DNA from: an archaeon
GTDB lineage: Archaea; Iainarchaeota; Iainarchaeia; Iainarchaeales; DTGL01
Length of the DNA stretch: 64,000 bases
NCBI GenBank assembly: GCA_029258755.1
Contig: JAPDKC010000010.1
Coordinates: 62,001 to 126,000 of the forward strand
Direction of reading: 5' to 3'
In this document: piece by piece, positions 1 through 8,297 of the stretch
Position numbering within the stretch: position 1 is the stretch's first letter
Layout: every line of letters begins with the position of its first letter
Notes under the pieces: model-generated
Database searches by the model: none
What the model saw: the letters and a program-made list of their open reading frames with translations, nothing else
What the model was told of the DNA's origin: nothing
Translations under genes and position numbers: made by a program

Positions 1-301
1 AACTCGAGAAACGCACATCCAAAGCTGGTTGTACAGGTCCTGCTAAGAACAAGAAGTCCCTGTTGTTGAATCTATAGAGAAGAATCTCATCCTTTATAAG
101 CTCTAAAACCCCCTTCTCAATATACACGCTTGGCGGAAAAGAGTCTGAGTAAACATTAGCGATCTTTTCAGCTTTAAATTGCTTGAGCATGTAATCAACG
201 GCTATCTTGCCAACAAGACCAATACCAGGCAAACCCGTAAAGAGAATCGGCTTTTTTAGGCGCTTCTTCCTTTTCCATACAAACTCCACGGTTGTGTTCA
301 T
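1..301 (-). CDS. PAC2 family (proteasome assembly chaperone-like) protein, C-terminus truncated by window edge
   Basis: Manual reverse-strand translation from ATG at 301: MNTTVEFVWKRKKRLKKPILFTGLPGIGLVGKIAVDYMLKQFKAEKIANVYSDSFPPSVY..., with the PAC2-type GLPGIGLVGKIAVDY motif. Lies next to aIF2-alpha as in many archaea. Confidence 0.8.
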   Translation of the reverse strand, partial: MNTTVEFVWKRKKRLKKPILFTGLPGIGLVGKIAVDYMLKQFKAEKIANVYSDSFPPSVYIEKGVLELIKDEILLYRFNNRDFLFLAGPVQPALDVRFSS

Positions 302-343
302 ACGTAGCTAATTTTTGCAGAAAATATTTAAAAAGCAGTAACG

Positions 344-1114
344 TTATTTTACTTCCTCAAAAGATGCTGTGCCTTTAGCTTTTTTTATCTCATCCATCAC
401 TTTCTGACAAACAGCATCAAGGTTTCTTTTTGCAGTTTTGTAATCATAAGCAACACTGCTTACCATGTACTTGCCTCCGCCTGCATACGTTATCTCAACC
501 TCTGCATCTTTGGCTTCTTTAAGCCCTGCTAAAAGTGCTTTCTTTATTGCAAAAAGTGCTTGCGGCTCGTAGCTCTTTATTTTTATTATACCCCTTACCT
601 TTCTTTTTGGAATTTCTATGCTCTTTTCAAGCAAAGCAATTAGCGGTTTTACATATTTTTTTGGAATATTTTTGAGTACTTCTTGCCCTTCAAGCACAAC
701 ATCCTGGAAAGCATCCATTAATGTATCGTATTCCTGAAGGAGGGGTTCAGCTACTTCCTTCCAAACCTTATTAAAAGACACTTTTTGCTGTTTTGCAAAG
801 ACCTCTAGTATCTTCCTTGCCCTTTTTGCCTGCTCCCATTCTTCTATCTTTGCTCTCTCTTGTTCAGCGGAAAGCTTTGTTAGGGAAAGATCAACTTGGT
901 GCTTCGATGGATCAACATTTATCACTTGTGCGGCTCTTACCTGATTCGGCCTAACATAATTTCTGATATTTTTTACCCAACGTGAGGCAACCTGAGATAT
1001 GTGAATAAAACCCTGCAAGCCATCATATTCTAATAACTCAGCAAATGCACCATAGTTTAGTACCTTGTTAATTCTGATAACAACGATTTCCCCTTTTTCA
1101 GGCCATTTTTGCAA
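344..1114 (-). CDS. eif2a: Translation initiation factor aIF2 subunit alpha
   Basis: S1 domain start KGEIVVIRINKVLNYGAFAELLEYDGLQGFIHISQVASRWVKNIRNYV, followed by aIF2-alpha-like middle and C-terminal domains. Confidence 0.95.
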   Translation of the reverse strand: MQKWPEKGEIVVIRINKVLNYGAFAELLEYDGLQGFIHISQVASRWVKNIRNYVRPNQVRAAQVINVDPSKHQVDLSLTKLSAEQERAKIEEWEQAKRARKILEVFAKQQKVSFNKVWKEVAEPLLQEYDTLMDAFQDVVLEGQEVLKNIPKKYVKPLIALLEKSIEIPKRKVRGIIKIKSYEPQALFAIKKALLAGLKEAKDAEVEITYAGGGKYMVSSVAYDYKTAKRNLDAVCQKVMDEIKKAKGTASFEEVK

Positions 1115-1130
1115 GCAAACACCTCGCTAA

Positions 1131-1331
1131 CTAATTGTACTCCCTAAGCTTCTTTGCATTCTTAAGCTTTATTTTGTGCCCTGTAGTTTCTGCTAGCTCT
1201 GCATTGCAAACTAAGCACTTTATTTTTGTGGACGCGCAGGAAAAAACTATCTGCTCATTTCCGCAAGCATTGCACTTTATACGATAGAATTTATTCTTTG
1301 GCTTAGCTATTAATTCTTCGCGCGAAACCAT
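1131..1331 (-). CDS. rps27e: 30S ribosomal protein S27e
   Basis: 66 aa with zinc ribbon CNACGNEQIVFSCASTKIKCLVCNAELAETTGHK; upstream of aIF2-alpha. Confidence 0.93.
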   Translation of the reverse strand: MVSREELIAKPKNKFYRIKCNACGNEQIVFSCASTKIKCLVCNAELAETTGHKIKLKNAKKLREYN

Positions 1332-1346
1332 GGTATCACCTTTAAG

Positions 1347-1898
1347 CTATTGTTGTAAAGCAAGCTTTCTGGCTATTAGAAGTTCAGCGGTTTTTGAAGG
1401 CAACTTTACAATCTGCCCTTTTTTAAATGGTCCGTACTCTTTTAAATCTGTGCCTACAAAAGCAGGCACATCCTGAATAATTTGAACAGAAACCATATTT
1501 AAATCCTTTTGTTTTTCTTCAGCTTCTGGTAGCGCAAACAACGCATCTATTTCTTTTTTGTATGACTGGAATGTCTTTGTTAAAGCTTCGTAAAGCTTTT
1601 TTTCCTGATCGCATAAGTTTGTTACGTCTGGCTCAGCGCCAAACGATGCCTGCAAGGCTTTATTTACAATCTTCTTTTCCCTTATTTGTATTATCTCTCT
1701 TGCCATCCGCTCTATATTCGATACATCTTGAGCTTTTTCTAAAGCACCTGTTTTTAATGATTCCAAATACTGCTTCCGCTTTTCAGCAATGAATGCCTTC
1801 AGCTGAAGGAAAAAATCCTCGCTTATGTTGGCTAGTTGTGAAGAATTTTTTTCTTGCCTGTGAATCTGCCTTAGCTCATCAAAATCCATATTACTCAC
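1347..1898 (-). CDS. GINS complex protein (archaeal Gins51-like)
   Basis: Alpha-helical N-terminus and C-terminal VQIIQDVPAFVGTDLKEYGPFKKGQIVKLPSKTAELLIARKLA, typical of the archaeal Gins51 B domain; overlaps the primase gene. Confidence 0.85.
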   Translation of the reverse strand: MSNMDFDELRQIHRQEKNSSQLANISEDFFLQLKAFIAEKRKQYLESLKTGALEKAQDVSNIERMAREIIQIREKKIVNKALQASFGAEPDVTNLCDQEKKLYEALTKTFQSYKKEIDALFALPEAEEKQKDLNMVSVQIIQDVPAFVGTDLKEYGPFKKGQIVKLPSKTAELLIARKLALQQ

Positions 1899-3111
1899 AT
1901 AAGCTTGCTAAGCCCTTCCCAATCAAGTAAATTGCTGCATACTCAGGCAGCACTGCTTCTTCATTTTCATAAGGGCCGAAGCTTTGATTGCCTAACCTAA
2001 ATCTTGGTGCTTTATTAATAAAAACCTTTATTTGTCTGTCTCCAAAGGCCAAAGCATGCTCCAAAGGCCTGAAATCAGCTAGCGCTTGCAAAGAAACAAT
2101 TTTTGCAATAAGCCCTGTGCTACCATGCAAGCTATTTGGAACGCGGATTATTTTGTACTTATCTATAGAGGTCTGCCTATCAATCTTTATAGATTCTTTT
2201 TGTTTTGCGTACTCAAGTAGGTTTCGCCAAAACTTTAAACTTGTTGCTCTAGAGCTAGCAATAGGTGGCAAGCGACCTTCATCTATCTTAGCAATAATTT
2301 TTTTCTTATTCTCATAAACTTCTCTTGCTTTGCTAAGCTTTATACCCCCGTAAAGCGCTATTTGATCAGGATTTGCTCTTAAGAGAAACTCTTTAAGGGT
2401 TTTTAGAATTCTGCTTAAAGGTGCCTTAACCTGCTTAGATTTTTCAAAAATAGGCACCGCTTGCGAAAAATCGATTGCAAGCTCAAAGTCAAAACCTGCA
2501 AGCGTTAGATAATCAATAAGTTCTGCTCTAGCGTTTTCGCTCAGAGTTCTTATGCGCTCACTCCTTATGTGCAAATGATAGCCAGCGTTTCCGGAAAAGT
2601 TTATGCTTATATCCTCTAAAATGCCGAGCTCCTCATCTAATACTTTTATTAATCTATTGAGCTGTTTTTTCGTTTCTGCAAGGCAGTTTTCGCATATGAA
2701 CTGATATTGTTCTGTGTCGCTGCCGCAGCTTGCACATTTTTTGGCAGTGCCTTTTCCATAGCTTTTGCAATTCTTGCAATACCAAAAATCATGCTTTTCC
2801 CTGCAATCAAGCTCAAGCTCATCGGCATCAAATTCATAAATTAGGTCAGCACCTAAAAACGACTTTTTTTCCATAGGCCTTGCGCTAGGATCTTTATAGT
2901 ATGCAGCAGAGTAAGAGATATAGAGCGGTGCTTCGCTTTTCAAAAATCTATTAAGCTCAGCTGTGCTGCTAAAGCTCATGTGCCTTTTAACAATCTTTTT
3001 ACCCCAATCACCTATGCCAAATTCCCTGCTTTCGATAGAAGGTACGCTAGCAATGCGGTGCTTAGCGTAGTATTCCTTAAATTTTCTCCTTATAAACTCT
3101 TGCTCATTCAC
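1891..3111 (-). CDS. priS: DNA primase small (catalytic) subunit PriS
   Basis: YEFDADELELDC, FSGNAGYHLHIRSE and KYKIIRVPNSLHGSTGL motifs of AEP primase; precedes priL. Confidence 0.95.
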   Translation of the reverse strand: MNEQEFIRRKFKEYYAKHRIASVPSIESREFGIGDWGKKIVKRHMSFSSTAELNRFLKSEAPLYISYSAAYYKDPSARPMEKKSFLGADLIYEFDADELELDCREKHDFWYCKNCKSYGKGTAKKCASCGSDTEQYQFICENCLAETKKQLNRLIKVLDEELGILEDISINFSGNAGYHLHIRSERIRTLSENARAELIDYLTLAGFDFELAIDFSQAVPIFEKSKQVKAPLSRILKTLKEFLLRANPDQIALYGGIKLSKAREVYENKKKIIAKIDEGRLPPIASSRATSLKFWRNLLEYAKQKESIKIDRQTSIDKYKIIRVPNSLHGSTGLIAKIVSLQALADFRPLEHALAFGDRQIKVFINKAPRFRLGNQSFGPYENEEAVLPEYAAIYLIGKGLASLCE

Positions 3112-4111
3112 GCTTTTTCACCCTGCTTTGGGATTTTGTAAGCTGCCTTCTATAGTACTGTATAGGATTTCGTACATTACAGTTAGCTATACAAAGCCCA
3201 TAGCTTTTCATCTTTTTGCAGGACGCAGGCGCATAGTTCTTTCCAGATTTTGCATGAACAATTCTGGCTACCTGATAGCGAGTTATCTTTTCGTTATAAT
3301 TTGGTGCATGTGTAAATGCTTCAATGATTTTTTCCTCAGGCACATTTATTGCATTGAGGAATGTCGCTAACACAAACCTTGCCATATGAGGAATGTTTTT
3401 GCCTGCTAGCAACTCTGAATATATTTTCTCTATGCACGGTGGCAAATAAGCTAAATTTGCTTTTATGCGCAGAGTTTTTTTGGCAAAACTTGTTGCTTGC
3501 GTCAAGGTTTCAAAAGCGAGTTCTTTTAGCTTTTTAGGCAAGCCCTCAGTATTGACCGGCATATTTTCCTTTGCGACCTGCGCTGCAAAGCCAGCAACAA
3601 ATTTTCTGAAGCGATTCTCATTTAGAAAAACTTGCCCTTTAGAAACGCTTTGATTTACAAGTTTTAGCGTATTTTCTTTTGCCTCGCACTTTAAAAAATC
3701 CAGGATTGGCACAGCCAACATGCCATTGGAATCTATCCTGAAGGAAATACCAAGATCTGCTGCAAGCTTATCCCAATCCTCAAAACTACTCATATGGTTT
3801 AGAGAGGTTTTGTAGATAGCGTCCGAGAAGTATTCGTAGTATTTAATATTATCCAGAAAGGAAAGCATTATTCTTACAAGAGGATATGCAAGAACCTCTA
3901 CCAAAAGATCGTCTTGGTAAGGGGTAAGAAAAGTAGGATATGGCTCGCGTTTTAATATTGCTAAAAGCTTATTTCTTGCATTATCCATGAGCTTTGAGTT
4001 TGCAACAACACTGTTCATATCTGGGTTTAGGGTTTTTACAATCCGCTTGGCTGTATTAGAAAAAGGATACCTGGCAGCAAAGCTTAGCTCCTCTATAGGA
4101 AAATCCGCCAT
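3104..4111 (-). CDS. priL: DNA primase large subunit PriL
   Basis: Conserved Cys set (LPPCIEKI ... APASCKKMKSYGLC ... NC) and YQVARIVH; overlaps priS by 8 nt. Confidence 0.92.
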   Translation of the reverse strand: MADFPIEELSFAARYPFSNTAKRIVKTLNPDMNSVVANSKLMDNARNKLLAILKREPYPTFLTPYQDDLLVEVLAYPLVRIMLSFLDNIKYYEYFSDAIYKTSLNHMSSFEDWDKLAADLGISFRIDSNGMLAVPILDFLKCEAKENTLKLVNQSVSKGQVFLNENRFRKFVAGFAAQVAKENMPVNTEGLPKKLKELAFETLTQATSFAKKTLRIKANLAYLPPCIEKIYSELLAGKNIPHMARFVLATFLNAINVPEEKIIEAFTHAPNYNEKITRYQVARIVHAKSGKNYAPASCKKMKSYGLCIANCNVRNPIQYYRRQLTKSQSRVKKRE

Positions 4112-4177
4112 AAAGAAGTTTGTTAGCGTTCTAATTTTAAACTCTTTGAGAGGAGAGTTCCGGTTTTATACACCTTC

Positions 4178-4594
4178 CTACAACAGGCGAAGTTCAGCCA
4201 ACAGCTCCTTTGTGCTAAAAACCTTAACAGCAGACTGCTGTTTGAACCCTTTATCATTACTCCAAATAGGGATATGTTTAGCTAGAGCTAATGCAAGGAA
4301 CGGCCAATCTTTTTCGTCTGTCAGCATTTCTAATGCCTGCTTTTTAAAGTTTACATATTCTTGGGCTGAAACAATAGTAACTTGTGAAAATATTATCGCA
4401 AGTGCAAGCCCAAATTCTTTCTCAGATTTGCCCATGCGCCTGGCAAATTCGGAGGAGTATTTTTCAATTTCTTCTAAGCAATGCTCTGGTACATACAATC
4501 TGAGCTTCTCAGAAAACAGCAATTGCTGGGTTGTCGATGGTTTAAGTAAAGCTGCAAGCAGTATGTTGGTGTCTACAACAAGTTCCATTGTCAT
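4178..4594 (-). CDS. PIN-domain toxin (VapC-like)
   Basis: LVVDTNILLAALLK ... TDEKDWPFLALALAKHIPIWSNDKGF PIN core acidic residues; 4-nt overlap with the upstream small ORF. Confidence 0.85.
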   Translation of the reverse strand: MTMELVVDTNILLAALLKPSTTQQLLFSEKLRLYVPEHCLEEIEKYSSEFARRMGKSEKEFGLALAIIFSQVTIVSAQEYVNFKKQALEMLTDEKDWPFLALALAKHIPIWSNDKGFKQQSAVKVFSTKELLAELRLL

Positions 4595-4827
4595 TCCTTC
4601 TTCTCGTGCGCTTTTACAATTCCCTTCTTAATTTTTTTACCAAGTTCTTCTATGTCTTTCTTTGTTAACTTACTATCTTTTGTGAGAGCTTCCAATAATT
4701 TCAGTTTGTTGATCTTTTCAACGAATGCTTCTCTCGCAACCGCGCTCCAATTAATGATTTTAAATTTCTCCATCTCCTTTTTCAGCTCATCTGGGACAGA
4801 AAGTGTTATCGTAGCCATAATCACCAC
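4591..4827 (-). CDS. VapB-like antitoxin (RHH-type N-terminus)
   Basis: MATITLSVPDELKKEMEKFKIINWSAVAREAFVEKI ribbon-helix-helix pattern, coupled to the PIN toxin gene. Confidence 0.78.
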   Translation of the reverse strand: MVIMATITLSVPDELKKEMEKFKIINWSAVAREAFVEKINKLKLLEALTKDSKLTKKDIEELGKKIKKGIVKAHEKKE

Positions 4828-4953
4828 TCCGTTCTAATATTTAAATTATGTGCAAATATTTAAAGTAATTACTTACATTTAGCGGTGCGTTACACTGGCT
4901 TTTTAGTCCAAAGTCGAAAGTTATAGAAAAATTATGTTTTTAGAAAAATCAGT

Positions 4954-5676
4954 TCATAATATCATATGGGCTAGGTGAAACTGTATCTTTGCAGGGCCTA
5001 TGTTGTAAGTTATTCTCATAGGCGCTTCGCTTTTAAGCTCAAGCAAGATGCGCTCGCCTGGCTCTGCCTCTTTTACAATATTCTCCAGAAAGTTGAGCGA
5101 ATATTTGCTTACAACATTGTCCTTTGCTTTTATCTTTACAAGCTCGCTCTGGCTGGCTTCTGTTTTAAGGGTTCCTTCCGAGCCTCTTGCCTCTATAAAG
5201 AGTTTTGAACCCTCGATCCTAAAAACAACGCTGCTTCCAAACAGAGAAGCATCCTTTAAGGCCTCTTGCAATACGCGTGCCTCTATTTCTATGTTAGCAT
5301 CGTAATCCTGCTCAGGGATCTCTGGCTCTTCCTCAAGAACATCGATTAGCGGAAGCATAAAGTTTCTGGTTAAGCTTCCTCTAAGTGTTATTCTTAAAAA
5401 CGAGTCCTCGAGCTCCATCTCAAGCTGATCGTTGCTCGATGCCCTTCTTATAACCTTATTGAGCTCATCTATGTCAAGGCCTATAAGATTCGGCTCTATA
5501 TCGAATTCATCGAAGAAGTCGTTAGCGGCATGGTAATTTACAAGCACTATTTGGCTTGGATCTATTGCACGGAAGAAAAGCCCTTTTTCATTGAAGCGAA
5601 AGTTTCCTTCTGAAATAAAATTAGAGATCGCACGAATAGCGCTCTGAAACGGCGCGATTCTACTTATCTTGATCAT
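4954..5676 (-). CDS. pcn: DNA polymerase sliding clamp PCNA (paralog 1)
   Basis: FNEKGLFFRAIDPSQIVLVNYH, LIGLDIDELNKVIRRASSNDQLEMEL, RILLELKSEAPMRITYNIGPAKIQFHLAHMIL. Confidence 0.95.
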   Translation of the reverse strand: MIKISRIAPFQSAIRAISNFISEGNFRFNEKGLFFRAIDPSQIVLVNYHAANDFFDEFDIEPNLIGLDIDELNKVIRRASSNDQLEMELEDSFLRITLRGSLTRNFMLPLIDVLEEEPEIPEQDYDANIEIEARVLQEALKDASLFGSSVVFRIEGSKLFIEARGSEGTLKTEASQSELVKIKAKDNVVSKYSLNFLENIVKEAEPGERILLELKSEAPMRITYNIGPAKIQFHLAHMIL

Positions 5677-5742
5677 GAACCCACCTGAAAAGCTAATTAA
5701 ATTAAATGCGGATAAGGATTTAAATTGTTTGCTCGCAAGCAG

Positions 5743-6489
5743 CTATTCTGCCTCTATTCTTGGAGCTAAATAATAAGTGACGCGAGCTTCGCCAATATTA
5801 AAATCTATCTTTACTGGAGCATCTGTGCGTAAATGTAAAGCGATAATATCATCGCTTGCAGGCGTTTTTAGCATATCCTTAAGGTAGTCCAGCGGAAACA
5901 TTGCTTTGCATTCATTTTTTACCTCAAACTTCTTTATCACATCCTCTGTTTTGGGAGTTTCGCTATTAAGAGTGCCTTTGCTGCTGTTAGCTTTTACATA
6001 AAATACTTCTTTAGTACAGCCAAGGATAACATGCCCAGAAATCAGCTCAGCATCCTTTAAAGCTTCTTGAAGAACTGATGCTTCCAAAGCAATATCTGCT
6101 TCAAACTCAATCTTTGGATTCGGAATTTGCCCTTTTGAAACATCAATTAAAGGGATTGAAAAGCTCCTTGTAGATTTGCCCCTAAAGCTTATGGTAAGCG
6201 CTGTTTTTTCCGGATTTAGCTCTAAATGCAAAGCATCTTTGCTTTTGGCTCTTGCCATTATCTGCCTAAAATAATCCACATCTATTCCCAATGTAACTTC
6301 CTCAGAGACCTCAAATTCTTTGAAAGCCTTTTTTGGCATCTCAAAATCAACCATGGCTATTTGACTTGGATCTGTTGCTTTTAAAGTAAGACCGTTTTCA
6401 TTAACTATAAATTCTGCCTCATCTATTAGTGCTGCTATTGCTTCTATGCTCTTTCTGAAAAGGGTTGCATCTTCAAAAGTAAGTTTCAT
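5743..6489 (-). CDS. pcn: DNA polymerase sliding clamp PCNA (paralog 2)
   Basis: VNENGLTLKATDPSQIAMVDFEMPKKAF, LGIDVDYFRQIMARAKSKDALHLEL, ALHLRTDAPVKIDFNIGEARVTYYLAPRIEAE. Confidence 0.96.
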   Translation of the reverse strand: MKLTFEDATLFRKSIEAIAALIDEAEFIVNENGLTLKATDPSQIAMVDFEMPKKAFKEFEVSEEVTLGIDVDYFRQIMARAKSKDALHLELNPEKTALTISFRGKSTRSFSIPLIDVSKGQIPNPKIEFEADIALEASVLQEALKDAELISGHVILGCTKEVFYVKANSSKGTLNSETPKTEDVIKKFEVKNECKAMFPLDYLKDMLKTPASDDIIALHLRTDAPVKIDFNIGEARVTYYLAPRIEAE

Positions 6490-6842
6490 GACCCATCACC
6501 AGTTAAGCTTGACCACAATTCTTTCACCTTCCTGAATAGATTAGCATCAAAATCTTTTAATTCTTGTGCAAGTTCAAACTGTAAGGTTAATGGCTTCAAA
6601 TTTATTGGCTTAGCGAAAATCCTAAATATCTTGCCTTCCTTGAAGCCTCTCATCTCAGCGGTGCTATTAAATCTAATTATAGCTTCTCCTGTGCTGTCAG
6701 CAACCACTGCTGTTTTTTCAGCCCTGTTAACGGAAATTACGCTTACAACTATAGCTACTCTTGTCTCATTTCCTTTTATCTCTTTAATAAATCGCTCCTT
6801 TGCAGGAACCCTCTTCGGCTGCGTTTCCTCAAACTCTTCCAT
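6486..6842 (-). CDS. Small OB-fold protein (RPA/SSB-like domain)
   Basis: Start chosen at internal ATG (6842): MEEFEETQPKRVPAKERFIKEIKGNETRVAIVVSVISVNRAEKTAVVADSTGEAIIRFNSTAEMRGFKEGKIFRIFAKPI, a single OB-fold pattern; 4-nt overlap with PCNA-2. Confidence 0.65.
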   Translation of the reverse strand: MEEFEETQPKRVPAKERFIKEIKGNETRVAIVVSVISVNRAEKTAVVADSTGEAIIRFNSTAEMRGFKEGKIFRIFAKPINLKPLTLQFELAQELKDFDANLFRKVKELWSSLTGDGS

Positions 6843-6897
6843 AAAGAATAAGAGGGAAAAGCTGTTTTTAAAAGGGAATGTAAGCAGATTGGATGAG

Positions 6898-8283
6898 CTA
6901 GCGAAGTTTGAGATATTCCATCTTTTTAAAGCCAAAAGCTTTTGCCACTATAACGAATGGGAAGAGCTCTATAAAAGTATTGTATTTAAGCACGGTTTTA
7001 TTGTAAAAGCTCCTAAAGTATGCTATATTTTTCTCTATGACAGCTAAGCGAGTTGCAAACTCAAGGAAAAGCTTGCTTGCTTTTAGCTTAGGATACTGCT
7101 CAACCTTTGCAATAAGCTTAACGAGCTCCTTTTCTTTCTGGTCGTATTCTCTAATTTGTTCTAAAATGCCTAGCTTTTTAGTGGTTCTTAAAGCAGTGAG
7201 TCTTTTGAGAACCAGTTGTTCATAATTGGCATAGCCTTTTACCACGTTAGCGAGCATTGGAATTAGATTGTTTCTTTTCTTGAGTTCTATTGAGATTTGA
7301 TGCAAGGCATTTTTGCATCTGTTTTGCAGCTCAACCATTCTGTTGTAAGTACCATAAACCATCCTAGCAAGAACAAGCAAAAGAGGAATAAAGAGCAAGG
7401 ATAAAGGAAGTCCGATAGAATAGTGAGCAAACAAAAAAAGCGCAACTAAACCCAACATCAGCAAAAAATTTGACGTATAGAAGAAATTATCCCCTTTTGC
7501 AAAATCTTCCAAATAAGCTTCCTTTTTCTTTCGGCTTATTATTAACGGCGTACTTGCATGCTCCGCAAGGTACTTTTTTCCATCTTCTTCAAACACATAG
7601 CCGTTGACAAAAACATCAATGCCTTCAGGCAAAATATACTCAGAAACCCTAACGTTAGAATAAAGTCTTAATCCCAAAATTTTTGGTCCTGGTAAGCGCT
7701 TGCGATAACAAAGCTTAACAGCATCTATTTCGCTATTATCATAATCAGGATATTTGTCCCTCAAAGCTCCTTCTACAGCATATCCACTCAGATCAGAGTC
7801 AACATTGCGTAGGTTTATAAGAATCTCGCCAGAATCATCAACAACTTTAAAAGGTACATAGCACGCTTTATTTTCAACAACAACCCACGAGCCAGATTTG
7901 CCGTGCTGTCTATATTCTTCTTTAATATAATGATAAAAAACACAGGGCTTTTTTTCTAAAGGACTTACGAGAAGCTTGCCATCAACAGATTTTATCTTCC
8001 CATAAACCTGTGCTACCGTACCAGGCGTACAATACTTTACTGGAATTATCGGCTGCCTTGCGATCTTATAGATAAGCATATCTGTACTTGCCCACACACG
8101 CGAATAATGGAAGGTTCCGCCTATGAAAACAATTCCGAGAATTAAAAATATATAACCTAAAATCCCTCCTGGGAGCGTTATGCCTGGGTAAAAAACAAAA
8201 GATATAATGAGTATAAGAAATGAGGAGAAGATCATAGTAGCTAATGCTTTTGAGAAGCTTAATCTTTCCACCATGCATGCCAC
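6898..8283 (-). CDS. Membrane protein with GIDE/MUL1-like N-terminal domain fused to a LemA-like C-terminal domain
   Basis: GKIKSVDGKLLVSPLEKKPCVFYHY ... VPFKVVDDSGEILINL (GIDE-like), then YNRMVELQNRCKNALHQISIELKKRNNLIPMLANVVKGYANYEQ (LemA-like). Confidence 0.7.
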   Translation of the reverse strand: MACMVERLSFSKALATMIFSSFLILIISFVFYPGITLPGGILGYIFLILGIVFIGGTFHYSRVWASTDMLIYKIARQPIIPVKYCTPGTVAQVYGKIKSVDGKLLVSPLEKKPCVFYHYIKEEYRQHGKSGSWVVVENKACYVPFKVVDDSGEILINLRNVDSDLSGYAVEGALRDKYPDYDNSEIDAVKLCYRKRLPGPKILGLRLYSNVRVSEYILPEGIDVFVNGYVFEEDGKKYLAEHASTPLIISRKKKEAYLEDFAKGDNFFYTSNFLLMLGLVALFLFAHYSIGLPLSLLFIPLLLVLARMVYGTYNRMVELQNRCKNALHQISIELKKRNNLIPMLANVVKGYANYEQLVLKRLTALRTTKKLGILEQIREYDQKEKELVKLIAKVEQYPKLKASKLFLEFATRLAVIEKNIAYFRSFYNKTVLKYNTFIELFPFVIVAKAFGFKKMEYLKLR

Positions 8284-8297
8284 TTTCTATGAGCCTT

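Noticed and set aside
3987-4631. 214-aa plus-strand ORF across the priL 5' end and the PIN toxin
   Set aside because: Antisense to two well-supported genes; no recognisable domain.
4828-4953. Possible small RNA or tRNA-like element between vapB and pcna
   Set aside because: AT-rich, no stable helices or RNA-gene signatures beyond promoter-like stretches.
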